Assembly: GCA_023168345.1 (NCBI GenBank)
Contig: AP025689.1
Location: forward strand, 174,001 to 238,000
DNA from: Lysinibacillus sp. PLM2
Lineage (GTDB): Bacteria > Bacillota > Bacilli > Bacillales_A > Planococcaceae
DNA length: 64,000 bases
Direction of reading: 5' to 3'
The notes under the pieces were generated by a model, which saw only the letters and a program-made list of their open reading frames with translations, ran no database searches and had not been told where the DNA came from. Shown in pieces: positions 16,079 to 24,500 of this stretch (the stretch's first letter is position 1; each line of letters begins with the position of its first letter). Position numbers and translations under genes: made by a program.

Positions 16079-18637
16079 TTGTTTGGAAATTCAAAAAAAT
16101 CTAACATAATAAAGAAAATTTTAAATAAAGGTGAAACCGATTTTCAACAGGAAACTGTAGGAGAAAATAATATCCTATATTATTGTTCGAAATTTGCAAA
16201 ATACCAACCGAATACAATAATCGTCTTTGCTACTGACAACAGTATATTTTCAATCAATAATGAAGCAATAAAAAATATTCTAGGGTTTGAACCAAATCAT
16301 TTAAGAGAGTTAAAAACAATACTACCTCCAGATACTTATACATCACTAACGCTCACTGTTGAACAAGCATTAGAAGGGAAAATTGAAAAGCATCTTATAA
16401 ATTTTACTTTTCAAGGAGAGAAATATGATCTTTTATTAACATTTATTCCTATTGAACAGGAGAACAATGAAATCAAAGGTGTTTATCTGATCATTGAAAA
16501 TGTAACAGAGAAAATGAACACAATAGGAAGCTTCCACGAACTTTTTGATGGATTGAATACTGGAGTTTGGATGAAAAATGATGTTGATGGGGAATTTTCT
16601 TTCATTTCTAAAGGTATTGCAAGTATTTTAGAAGTCCCTTTAGATAAAATTAGTAAGCGAACTTTTACAACCTTCATATATCCTGAAGATCGTGAAGTTA
16701 CTCAAATCATAGAGAATCAACTCTCCCAAAGAAACAAGGCTCAGGCTGTCTACCGTATTGTTAGTGGAAATGGAAATGTGAAGTGGTTATCAGAACAAAT
16801 TTCCATAAAGTATGACAACAATGGGGAAGTAGAGCAGCTTATAGGAATCATTCATGATATTACAAGGGAGAAGCAACTCGAAGAAAAATTAACTTTTATA
16901 GAAAAGTATGATGAATTAACAGGTCTGCCAAATCAAAAAAGCCTTTATGATTTACTGGATCATTATTGTGAAAATAGAAGATCTTTTGCACTACTCTATT
17001 TAGATATTGATAGATTTAATATGATTAATGACTCACTTGGTTATGAAATAGGTGATGAAGTTTTAAAAATCATTGCGAAAAGGCTTAAAGACATACTTCC
17101 ATCTGATGGACATATTTCGCGTATTAGTAGTAATGACTTTGTCGTTACCCAAAGTTCTTTTAACCATAAAGATGAAGTAATTCAACTAGCTGAGAAAATT
17201 ATTCAAGAGGTAGAGCGACCTATTATGGTTGAAGACTATGAAATCTATGTTTCAATGAGTATAGGAATTTCTTTTTTTCCAGAAGAAGGAGATGAAAAGC
17301 TTAGTTTAATTGAAAATGCTCATACAGCTCTTTATCTTGCAAAGCGAGAGGGAAAGGGTAACTATCAGCTATTTTCATACTCTAAGGATATTTCTTCCTA
17401 TAAAAAATATGTACTCGATCGTGACATGAGAAAAGCAATATTAAATGAAGAGTTTGAATTATATTTTCAGCCAAAAGTTGAACCAATACGTGGTCAAATT
17501 TACGGTGCAGAAGTTTTGATACGTTGGAATCATAATGAATGGGGAGCAATATCTCCAAGTGAATTTATCCCTATCGCAGAAGAAAATCAGATGATTAATT
17601 TGATTACAGACTGGGTGATTAAAAGAGTACTATCATTGTTAAAAGAGTGGAAAGCACAAGGTTATTTGCTAAGGACATTATCAGTAAATGTCCCACCAAT
17701 TCGTTTTATGCGTGATGGACTAGTTGAATTAGTGAGGGAACAACTTCAGATTAATGATATACCGGCGAAGTACTTGGAGTTAGAAGTAACGGAAAGTACG
17801 TTATTACGGAGTGATAAAATTGTTCTTTCCAAAATCGAAGAATTAAAGAAATTAGGAATAAAAATAGCGATTGATGACTTCGGAACAGGATATGCGTCAT
17901 TTGATTTGTTAAGGAAATTCCATCCAGATACATTAAAAATAGATCAAGTGTTTGTACAAAATATTCATCACGAAAATGAGATGGATAGGGGGATAATATC
18001 ATCCATTTTGTATCTTGCAAAAACTCTGGAGATGAAAGTCGTTGCAGAAGGTGTAGAGGAATTACATCAAATAGAGTTTTTAAAGCAACAGGAATGTGAT
18101 TTTATCCAAGGATATTTATTTTCTCCACCAGTATCTCAATCTGAATATGAGCGTCTTATGAAAATTGGATATTTAAAGCCAAAGAAGAAATCTAATTTCA
18201 AGCAAAGTGGTATTGAAAAAAGAAAGTTTTTCCGATTTAAGTTCCCTAATTTCGTTTTAGCGAAAATGACTATTTCTGAAGTAAACAACCAAAAGGTAGA
18301 TGTGGGCGCGACACCAATTTTACTAGATAATATCGGACTAGAGGGGATAAAATATTTATCGAATTTAAAGCTACCGATTAACTCAAATATGAAATTTAAA
18401 TTTGAATTTACCTTAATGGGTCAACCATTCATAATTGAAGGTTTTCTAAAGTGGATCGAAGAAGAGTTTGGTGGTATTTACTCATATGGTGTTCAGTTCC
18501 AATCTAATAAGCTGATTGAAGATAAGTTAGCACCTATTATAAATAGAATGAGTGCATTAAATAAAAAGAATGAGAGAATTCCAGATACAGAATTTATTAA
18601 TAAAGAAGCCCACATTTATTTAAGAGAAAGTAATTAA
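16079..18637 (+). CDS. PAS-PAS-GGDEF(degenerate)-EAL-PilZ c-di-GMP protein
   Basis: An 852-residue soluble signalling protein. Two PAS-like sensor domains (about 25-125 and 155-270) precede a GGDEF domain (about 275-445) whose signature is RISSNDF instead of RGGDEF, so no cyclase activity is expected. The EAL domain (about 455-700) keeps the catalytic set: AEVLIRWNH, NVPP, LEVTES, IDDFGTGYAS, LKIDQVFV, AEGVEE, QGYLFS, so it should hydrolyse c-di-GMP. A C-terminal PilZ domain (from about 710) has RKFFR and DNIGLEG, the RxxxR and D/N-x-S-x-x-G binding motifs. TTG start after AGGTGGGGGG; a GTG at 16064 lies in that site. Monocistronic. Confidence 0.85.
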   Translation: MFGNSKKSNIIKKILNKGETDFQQETVGENNILYYCSKFAKYQPNTIIVFATDNSIFSINNEAIKNILGFEPNHLRELKTILPPDTYTSLTLTVEQALEGKIEKHLINFTFQGEKYDLLLTFIPIEQENNEIKGVYLIIENVTEKMNTIGSFHELFDGLNTGVWMKNDVDGEFSFISKGIASILEVPLDKISKRTFTTFIYPEDREVTQIIENQLSQRNKAQAVYRIVSGNGNVKWLSEQISIKYDNNGEVEQLIGIIHDITREKQLEEKLTFIEKYDELTGLPNQKSLYDLLDHYCENRRSFALLYLDIDRFNMINDSLGYEIGDEVLKIIAKRLKDILPSDGHISRISSNDFVVTQSSFNHKDEVIQLAEKIIQEVERPIMVEDYEIYVSMSIGISFFPEEGDEKLSLIENAHTALYLAKREGKGNYQLFSYSKDISSYKKYVLDRDMRKAILNEEFELYFQPKVEPIRGQIYGAEVLIRWNHNEWGAISPSEFIPIAEENQMINLITDWVIKRVLSLLKEWKAQGYLLRTLSVNVPPIRFMRDGLVELVREQLQINDIPAKYLELEVTESTLLRSDKIVLSKIEELKKLGIKIAIDDFGTGYASFDLLRKFHPDTLKIDQVFVQNIHHENEMDRGIISSILYLAKTLEMKVVAEGVEELHQIEFLKQQECDFIQGYLFSPPVSQSEYERLMKIGYLKPKKKSNFKQSGIEKRKFFRFKFPNFVLAKMTISEVNNQKVDVGATPILLDNIGLEGIKYLSNLKLPINSNMKFKFEFTLMGQPFIIEGFLKWIEEEFGGIYSYGVQFQSNKLIEDKLAPIINRMSALNKKNERIPDTEFINKEAHIYLRESN

Positions 18638-18650
18638 AGAATATATGAAA

Positions 18651-18685
18651 ACCCAGCTCCAAAGCTATGGAGACTGGGTCTTTTA
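18651..18685. terminator. Terminator between convergent genes
   Basis: Stem ACCCAGCTCCA / TGGAGACTGGGT with a six-base loop; T-rich on the + side (TCTTTTATTATT) and A-rich before it, so it can serve the c-di-GMP gene and possibly the convergent symporter gene. Confidence 0.8.
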
Positions 18686-18688
18686 TTA

Positions 18689-20341
18689 TTATTCGTTTAA
18701 ATGAACTTCGCCATCTTTGTAGGTCATTTGCTCTGGATAACGTAAGTTTTCTACATAATCTTGAATTTCCTGTGAAGGTTCTTTAGTCGCTAAGGAAACA
18801 ATAATATTTGCGGCAAAGGCAGCAATCGCACCAAATACTCCCGCTCCAGTATCAATGATGCCTAAAATTGTAAAGCCACCATATTTCGCAGCAAAGATAT
18901 AAGCTAATGTCACACCTAAACCAACTAGTAAGCCTGCAATAACACCTTTTGAGTTACTACGTTTCCACCAAACCCCTAATACTAATGCTGGGAAGAACGT
19001 ACCGGTTGCAAGAGCGAATGCCCAAGCAACGATTTGAGTAATCGCACCAGGTGGATTTAATGCTACGATACCCGCAAGTAATGTAGCGATAACGATTGTA
19101 ATACGTCCAACATTTAAACGCTGTTTATCTGTTGCATCCGGTTTAATAATACGATAGTAAATGTCGTGTGCAAATGCAGATGAAATGGCGATTAATAAAC
19201 CACCTGCTGTGGATAAGGCAGCTGCCATTGCACCAGCAGCAACTAATCCAATAACAAATACGCCTAGGTTCGCAATTTCTGGTGTAGCCATTACGACGAT
19301 ATCATTTCCAATGACTAATTCTGTCCATTGTAAAATACCGTCACCATTTTGGTCTGCTACTTTTAATAAACCTGTATCTACCCAAGTTTTCGTCCAAGCA
19401 GGAAGTTCTGCAATTTTGCTTCCAGCTACTTGAGTCATTAAAATGAAGCGAGAGAAAGCCGCGTATGCAGGTGCAGAGAAGTATAGTAATGAAATGAATA
19501 GTAATGCCCAAGCCCCTGACCAACGAGCTGCTTTCATAGTCGATACTGTATAGAAACGAGCGATAACGTGTGGAAGACCAGCGGTACCAGCCATTAACGT
19601 AAACATTAGCGCTAGGAATTGCCACTTTGTTCCATTTTCAAATGGTGCAAAATACTCCGATAATCCAAGAGCTTGATCAAGTTCCCCTAACTTACTAACA
19701 ATTTCACCATAGGATAACCATGGTAGTGGATTACCTGTAATTTGAAGGGACATAAAAATAACAGGAACAAGATATGCAACAATTAATACAATGTATTGTG
19801 CAACTTGTGTCCAAGTAATCCCCTTCATACCACCAAAGCCGGCGTAGATGGCAATTAAAACTACCCCAATCATTGTTCCGATGCCAGCATCAATTTGGAA
19901 TAGACGTCCGATTACTACACCCGAACCTGATAATTGTCCGATGGAGTAAGTAAAACTAATAATGATTGTACAAATCGCCGCAATAATAAGTGCTGTATTA
20001 CTCTTGAAGCGGTCACCAATAAATTCAGGAACTGTGTAACTGCCAGACTTTCTGAGTTGTGGTGCAAGTAAGAAAGTTAAAAGTAAATAACCACCAGTCC
20101 AGCCCATAATATAAGCTAATCCGTCATAGCCGAGTACCATAATTGTACCAGCCATACCGATGAATGAGGCCGCACTCATCCAGTCAGCGCCGATAGCCAT
20201 ACCATTATATAATGGAGGTACGCCACGACCAGCCACGTAGAAATCAGAAGTTTCTTTCGCTTTATTATAAACGGCAATCCAAATATATAATGCAAACGTA
20301 GCTAAAATAATCGCCGTCGAAACTATAAATTGTATATCCAA
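18689..20341 (-). CDS. Sodium/solute symporter, VC_2705 (acetate/ActP-like) type
   Basis: A 550-residue SSS family protein with about 13 helices. Family segments seen: DFYVAGRGVPPLYNGMAIG, ADWMSAASFIGMAG, SGSYTVPEFIGDRF and the sodium-site region AGAMAAALSTAGGLLIAISS. Relatives import acetate, propionate or pyruvate with Na+. Between helices, near residue 335, lies DQNGDGILQWTEL, a full 12-residue EF-hand-like calcium loop. The preceding small gene encodes the DUF4212 partner typical of the VC_2705 subfamily. TTG start with AAGGGGGATG. Substrate remains unproven. Confidence 0.85.
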   Translation of the reverse strand: MDIQFIVSTAIILATFALYIWIAVYNKAKETSDFYVAGRGVPPLYNGMAIGADWMSAASFIGMAGTIMVLGYDGLAYIMGWTGGYLLLTFLLAPQLRKSGSYTVPEFIGDRFKSNTALIIAAICTIIISFTYSIGQLSGSGVVIGRLFQIDAGIGTMIGVVLIAIYAGFGGMKGITWTQVAQYIVLIVAYLVPVIFMSLQITGNPLPWLSYGEIVSKLGELDQALGLSEYFAPFENGTKWQFLALMFTLMAGTAGLPHVIARFYTVSTMKAARWSGAWALLFISLLYFSAPAYAAFSRFILMTQVAGSKIAELPAWTKTWVDTGLLKVADQNGDGILQWTELVIGNDIVVMATPEIANLGVFVIGLVAAGAMAAALSTAGGLLIAISSAFAHDIYYRIIKPDATDKQRLNVGRITIVIATLLAGIVALNPPGAITQIVAWAFALATGTFFPALVLGVWWKRSNSKGVIAGLLVGLGVTLAYIFAAKYGGFTILGIIDTGAGVFGAIAAFAANIIVSLATKEPSQEIQDYVENLRYPEQMTYKDGEVHLNE

Positions 20342-20373
20342 TAGTCATCCCCCTTTTCTATAAGAAATTCCCC

Positions 20374-20676
20374 TTAATGATTTTGCGTACTTTGCTTACC
20401 GATTTCTTCATTTCTTCCTTCATTAATTCCGTACTTTTTATCGATTTTATCCCCAACAGCTGCATTAACAAAAAGTAAAATAATGAACACGGCTAAAGCC
20501 CCCTGTGCTCCCATGAAGTAGTGGAATGGGAAGCCGTTAAAAGTAAAAGTACTTAGTGGCTCTGCAATCGCAACTGCTCCAAAGGATACAAGAGCCCAGA
20601 TGATAAAGTAGATAATCATATACTTGTTCTTTTCACGAAAGTAAGCATCTGCAACACTTTTATCGATCTTTTTCAC
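20374..20676 (-). CDS. DUF4212 small subunit of the sodium/solute symporter
   Basis: A 100-residue protein with two membrane helices, YMIIYFIIWALVSFGAVAI and GAQGALAVFIILLFVNAAV, linked by EPLSTFTFNGFPFHYFMG. This is the DUF4212 pattern (W-x-x-VSFG, EPL, GFPxxYxxxxQG). Such proteins are encoded directly before VC_2705-type symporters and are thought to be their small subunit; the spacing of 32 bases fits. GTG start after AGGGGTGATATT. A charged C-terminal tail is cytoplasmic. Confidence 0.82.
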   Translation of the reverse strand: MKKIDKSVADAYFREKNKYMIIYFIIWALVSFGAVAIAEPLSTFTFNGFPFHYFMGAQGALAVFIILLFVNAAVGDKIDKKYGINEGRNEEIGKQSTQNH

Positions 20677-20921
20677 AATATCACCCCTATTTATTGAATT
20701 TCCCCATATTCTTTAACAGTGACAAAAAAGGATTGGCTGATAGGTCAAAAACTCCTCCTTCCATCGCTAACCTATTAGGAAACCATTTAGATTAGTGGGA
20801 TTATTTATCTTCACTTTGTTCTTCAAAAGAAGGCAAAGGGAAAACCTTCGATAGTTTTTTAGTAACAACGAAAAGATGAGATTAACTGTAAAACAAGGGT
20901 GTTTATTGACTATGGATTGGA

Positions 20922-21098
20922 CTACTGTAAGCTAAAGATAAATTTAACAGTATCCATAAAAGGAAGTGGTACCATTGCAATTTGTACAATAAAATAGACA
21001 ATGAATGCGATTACAGGAATGGTTAAATAAAGCATCTTTTTTGTTTTAAATACAATAAATAGACAAAATGCAGCTAGAAGAATAAAAGCTAGAAACAT
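20922..21098 (-). CDS. 58-residue membrane protein upstream of the symporter
   Basis: MFLAFILLAAFCLFIVF, a KTKK turn, and a second hydrophobic segment ending MVPLPFMDTVKFIFSLQ: two helices in 58 residues. The ATG follows a perfect AAAGGAGGGG site, which argues strongly for translation. It lies 245 bases before the DUF4212 gene on the same strand, so it may be a third small part of the transporter or an independent peptide. The tightly packed hydrophobic composition is unlike a chance ORF. No family recognised. Confidence 0.6.
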   Translation of the reverse strand: MFLAFILLAAFCLFIVFKTKKMLYLTIPVIAFIVYFIVQIAMVPLPFMDTVKFIFSLQ

Positions 21099-21330
21099 GT
21101 AAAGACCCCTCCTTTAGTTATGCTATGAAACTTGTTTTTTTAAATTTATGATAGGAGGTAGAATATTATAATCACTAAATAGAAAAAAATGTCATAAATT
21201 TATAAAAAAATAAATGGTATAATCGAACCAGCTACAATGAAATCTTATAACAAGTGAATATAATCCATTTTTGTGGAATAAAAAACTAGGAGTTTAATAT
21301 TGTTTGGGAATTATTGGTTTGCATTGGGAA

Positions 21331-21359
21331 TAAAAAAACTCTTCGAAACGTTCGAAGAG
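21331..21359 (-). terminator. Terminator after the gene at 21403
   Basis: Perfect 9-bp stem CTCTTCGAA / TTCGAAGAG with a three-base loop; on the minus strand it is followed by T7. It lies about 45 bases beyond the minus-strand stop. Confidence 0.85.
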
Positions 21360-21402
21360 GTAATCGGTTTATTTTTTATAGTAGGTTGAATGATAGAAAA
21401 GT

Positions 21403-22122
21403 CTATTTAAGAAATTTAATAAAATACTCGGCCATTTGTTGTTTTGAGAGCTTTAATGTTTTCATTAATCCAGAACAATTTGACAAGATAATATCAGACC
21501 CCTCTGATTGAACAAATTGGACATGATAATCTGCTTGAAGAAGTTCTGCAAAGTCCCATTTTTCTCTTGAATAGCATTTATCGCCACGATGAAAGCGTCC
21601 CATCTCCGTATACAAGTCTTCAAAAAAAGGCTCGAAAAGTTCGCTTTTACTAATAAGCTCACGATAAATACTTGAGTCTACAGGAGCTTCCTTTGCGTAA
21701 ATATCTTTAAAGACAATGCGAATTACATCCTCGGGATCAATTAATTCATAATATGTTTCTTCGATCTCCCAAATAGGTGTTGTAAATAATGGATGAGCGT
21801 GTAAAGTCCGAACATTTTTTAATTCATTTCGATAAAATTTTTGTAATGTAATGCCATCATTAGATACATAAAGCGTTTCATAGTAAAATGTTGTGTCTAC
21901 GTCCCAATCATGATTTTCTTCTAAAATAGCGTAACTTTCTCCATATAAAATGTCTGTCATCATTAAGGTAGGTTCATAATTAATTTGAATTTTATTTTCC
22001 GTTGAAAAACCGGAGTATTTAATATAAAGATTAAATACATCATGTTCGCGTGGGTTTACTAAACAAAGACTATAGTTTTTCTTTGGGATGACGAATTGAA
22101 GTATCTTCATCAGCTCCTTCAT
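21403..22122 (-). CDS. Conserved hypothetical protein, 239 residues
   Basis: I do not recognise this family. It is a soluble, acidic, aromatic-rich protein (many Tyr, Phe, Glu) without signal peptide, membrane helix or evident motif; the N-terminal half looks beta-rich and the C-terminal half helical, with SKQQMAEYFIKFLK at the end. Start: the ATG at 22122 has no clear ribosome site; a second ATG 15 bases downstream follows GAAGGAG too closely, so the start is uncertain. It has its own terminator and no operon partner. Confidence 0.5.
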   Translation of the reverse strand: MKELMKILQFVIPKKNYSLCLVNPREHDVFNLYIKYSGFSTENKIQINYEPTLMMTDILYGESYAILEENHDWDVDTTFYYETLYVSNDGITLQKFYRNELKNVRTLHAHPLFTTPIWEIEETYYELIDPEDVIRIVFKDIYAKEAPVDSSIYRELISKSELFEPFFEDLYTEMGRFHRGDKCYSREKWDFAELLQADYHVQFVQSEGSDIILSNCSGLMKTLKLSKQQMAEYFIKFLK

Positions 22123-22430
22123 GTTGATAGTTTGAGTGACTATGTAAAACTTGAAGTTAAAACACTACCAATTACTCAAAAAGATACTGACTATAAATAC
22201 ATATTCAACTTTTAAGATAATATTCCTAAGTTATTTATTTTTCACGAAGAAATCTAATTTTCAAGTAGGGACAACTTTTATTCTTAAAATATTAAAGCAA
22301 GTGATGCTTTCACATTCAAATTAAAAATTTAACCTCTCCATTTAACCAAACCATACTGCTTTTACATAAATGGGCTTTTGTTATAAAAAGACATTCATGG
22401 AAGGGCGATAACCCTTGTTAGGCACTTTCC

Positions 22431-22461
22431 TTCTACATAAATTGAAGGTAGTTATGTAGAA
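22431..22461 (+). promoter_or_regulatory. Leader hairpin abutting the ribosome site of the repeat protein
   Basis: Perfect 10-bp stem TTCTACATAA / TTATGTAGAA with an 11-base loop. Its last base touches the AAGGAGG site of the gene at 22476, so it may stabilise the message or control translation. The remaining 22123-22430 stretch is AT-rich with a second small inverted repeat (AAGGG/CCCTT) and no gene. Confidence 0.5.
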
Positions 22462-22475
22462 AGGAGGTTACAGAA

Positions 22476-22919
22476 TTGAACCCTTTTGATTATGATGATG
22501 ATTACTTAGCTCAATTTGATGACGATGGTAGAGGTCCATCCTTTCCAGGAGGATTTCCGGGAGCACCGGGAGGTTTCCCAGGAGGATTTCCGGGAGCGCC
22601 GGGAGGTTTCCCAGGTACACCACCATTTGATGTAGGTAGTCAGTTAAGCCCACCAACATCACCACCACCAAGCTTTACACCACAAACTTTCACAGCAACT
22701 CAGCAACAGGAGTTTTCTCGACGTGGTGGTGTAGGTAGCATTAGACGCTGCATGTTCCGCAATACTTTTGTTTGGATGAGAAATGGTAATAGTTTCTGGT
22801 TTTTCCCTATGCTCGTTTTAGGTAACTCGATCGTCGGCTTCCGATGGAGAGGTGGAAGAAGAGGCTGGGTTTTTGATTCGCTAAACCGCAACAGAATCTT
22901 ATTCTTCCAATGCTTTTAA
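22476..22919 (+). CDS. Gly/Pro/Phe-repeat protein, possible spore-surface protein
   Basis: A 147-residue protein. An acidic Asp/Tyr N terminus (MNPFDYDDDYLAQFDDDG) is followed by two 11-residue repeats PGGFPGAPGGF, a Pro/Thr/Gln linker, and a conserved-looking aromatic C terminus with FRNTFVWMRNGNSFWFFPM and GFRWRGGRRGWVFDSLN. There is no signal peptide. Composition resembles self-assembling spore coat or exosporium proteins, but this is inference. TTG start with a strong AAAGGAGG site. It is monocistronic with its own leader hairpin and terminator. Confidence 0.6.
   Translation: MNPFDYDDDYLAQFDDDGRGPSFPGGFPGAPGGFPGGFPGAPGGFPGTPPFDVGSQLSPPTSPPPSFTPQTFTATQQQEFSRRGGVGSIRRCMFRNTFVWMRNGNSFWFFPMLVLGNSIVGFRWRGGRRGWVFDSLNRNRILFFQCF
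22545..22610 (+). repeat. Two tandem 33-bp repeats coding PGGFPGAPGGF
   Basis: Two in-frame 33-bp units (22545-22577, 22578-22610) nearly identical in DNA (GCA/GCG difference), so recently duplicated and probably variable in number between strains. Confidence 0.85.
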
Positions 22920-22959
22920 TCCCAATGTACCATCATCTCCAAAATAAAAATTAAGTGCT

Positions 22960-22990
22960 TAGGGTGAGAATAATTTCTCACTCTTTTTCT
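22960..22990 (+). terminator. Terminator after the repeat protein
   Basis: Stem GGTGAGAA / TTCTCACT with a short AAT loop and CTTTTTCTTTT tail. Confidence 0.75.
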
Positions 22991-23061
22991 TTTGAGTGAC
23001 CGTTTTAATCAAATAAAATGTTTAATAGAATAATAAGTAACATAAAAAAGGGGTGTTGGTT

Positions 23062-23550
23062 ATGGAAAACGCGCAAAGAGTAAGGGAAGATATATGGGAA
23101 AGTGTGAAGGGGCTTTCAGATGAGCAGTTGAACATGGAAGTAGCAGAGGGGACATGGACAATTGCACAAGTTTTGGAGCACCTTTATTTAATAGAAAAAG
23201 TCGCAATTGAAGGCTTCACGAATATCAAAAGGATTGATGAAAGAAATCCGGTAAAGATAAGAAGGGTCCATTTAATAATTGACCGTTCGCAAAAAGTGGA
23301 TGCACCGGAATTTTTAGTCCCTAAAAGAGAGTTTCAAACTTTAGTAGCATTAAAAGAGAAGCTACAAGGTACAAGGGAAATAATTGTTAGGAAGTATAAA
23401 ACCTATAGTGAACGAGATTTAACTGAAATGGCAATGCCGCATCCAGTTTTCGGGTCACTAACACTAGGTCAATGGATTTCATTTATAGGGTATCATGAAA
23501 AAAGGCATCTTGCACAAATTGAGGAGATAAAGGAAGCATTAATAAATTGA
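23062..23550 (+). CDS. DinB superfamily four-helix protein
   Basis: A 162-residue protein of the DinB/YfiT-like metal-binding four-helix bundle. The usual three His ligands are visible: EHLYL near residue 40, and GYHEKRHLAQIEEI near the C terminus with two. A Trp-rich GTWTIAQVLEHL helix is typical. Members include thiol S-transferases and DNA-damage-induced proteins; no specific role can be given. The ATG at 23062 is chosen because AAAAGGGG lies eight bases upstream; GTG 23053 overlaps it. Monocistronic. Confidence 0.8.
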   Translation: MENAQRVREDIWESVKGLSDEQLNMEVAEGTWTIAQVLEHLYLIEKVAIEGFTNIKRIDERNPVKIRRVHLIIDRSQKVDAPEFLVPKREFQTLVALKEKLQGTREIIVRKYKTYSERDLTEMAMPHPVFGSLTLGQWISFIGYHEKRHLAQIEEIKEALIN

Positions 23551-23602
23551 GTCGATAGAAAGCGGAATCTATTTAGGCTTTCAGCTCTTTCTTATTAAAT
23601 TT

Positions 23603-23635
23603 AGACTACCCATCATATATGGATAGTCTATTTTA
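23603..23635 (+). terminator. Terminator after the DinB gene
   Basis: Stem AGACTACCCA / TGGATAGTCT (one mismatch) followed by ATTTTAT. The following 23636-23909 stretch is AT-rich promoter DNA with one short inverted repeat (AACATAC/GTATGTT). Confidence 0.7.
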
Positions 23636-23909
23636 TACTGTTTTTCAGTACGCCTTTTAAATAAATAAAGATCATTTTACTTTCAAATGAAAATGCTACT
23701 ATGGGTTGTTAACTCCATATAATTCAAGTAAAATGGATGCTTATATAGTAATAACTCATGTACGTTTCAAAAAATATTTGTTAGAAAGTATTAGATAATG
23801 AATAAACATACGTCAAATATAAGGTATGTTTTCAATTTTACTAAGTACACTACATTATGTTTCGATGGGTAAATTATAAAATATACAACTATCTAGTGAG
23901 GCGTTTTAT

Positions 23910-24446
23910 ATGACGAATATAGTATTAATACTAATATTACAATTAGTTTATGTACCATTACTAACGTTAAGGACAATATTTTTAGTCAAGAATATTACGT
24001 TTTTAGCAGCAATTTTTGGAATTATGGAAATGCTAATTTACGTATTTGGTCTTTCCCTAGTATTTAATGGTGATCAAAGTTTACTAGCAATGATAGTGTA
24101 TGCAGTTGGCTTTGGTTTAGGGATGTTTTTAGGAACACGTATTGAAAATAAATTGGCTATTGGGTACGTCTATATTACAATTAACACTCAAAATAAAAAC
24201 CAAGAGCTAATCGATTCTATACGTGCAAATGGCTTTGCATTAACCACGTATATTGGTGAAGGACGCGACAGCGATCGATATAAATACGAAATTTTAGCAA
24301 AGAGAAATCGTGAAAAAGAGTTATTTTTACTAGTTGAATCCATTGAGCCAAGAGCATTTATCATTTCATATGAGCCGAAATCCTTTAAAGGTGGATTTAT
24401 GGTAGATCGCATGAAGAAAAATAAGAGGAATTTAAATAATCAATAA
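23910..24446 (+). CDS. UPF0316 (YebE-like) membrane protein, DUF2179
   Basis: A 178-residue protein with three membrane helices in the first 85 residues (VLILILQLVYVPLLTLRTIF, FLAAIFGIMEMLIYVFGLSL, SLLAMIVYAVGFGLGMFLGT) and a C-terminal DUF2179 domain (NGFALTTYIGEGRDSDRYKY), the UPF0316/YebE arrangement. DUF2179 domains bind small effectors, and YebE-like proteins are of unknown function. The ATG has only a weak GTGAGG site. Monocistronic, ending in a terminator shared with the convergent gene. Confidence 0.85.
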   Translation: MTNIVLILILQLVYVPLLTLRTIFLVKNITFLAAIFGIMEMLIYVFGLSLVFNGDQSLLAMIVYAVGFGLGMFLGTRIENKLAIGYVYITINTQNKNQELIDSIRANGFALTTYIGEGRDSDRYKYEILAKRNREKELFLLVESIEPRAFIISYEPKSFKGGFMVDRMKKNKRNLNNQ

Positions 24447-24456
24447 AACCAAAGAA

Positions 24457-24491
24457 AGAGCCGAAGTTTTAATATATCGGCTCTCTTTTTT
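24457..24491. terminator. Terminator between convergent genes
   Basis: Stem AGAGCCGA / TCGGCTCT with CTTTTTT after it on the + strand, ten bases before the convergent gene's stop. Confidence 0.8.
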
Positions 24492-24500
24492 ATATGAACG

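Noticed and set aside
20801-20877. Minus-strand frame ending FVVTKKLSKVFPLPSFEEQSEDK... between the 58-residue gene and DUF4212
   Set aside because: It looks protein-like but has an upstream stop and no start codon or ribosome site, so it was left out as at most a gene remnant.
22545-22610. Tandem repeat as a CRISPR-like array
   Set aside because: The repeats are adjacent, in frame and without spacers; they encode a protein repeat.
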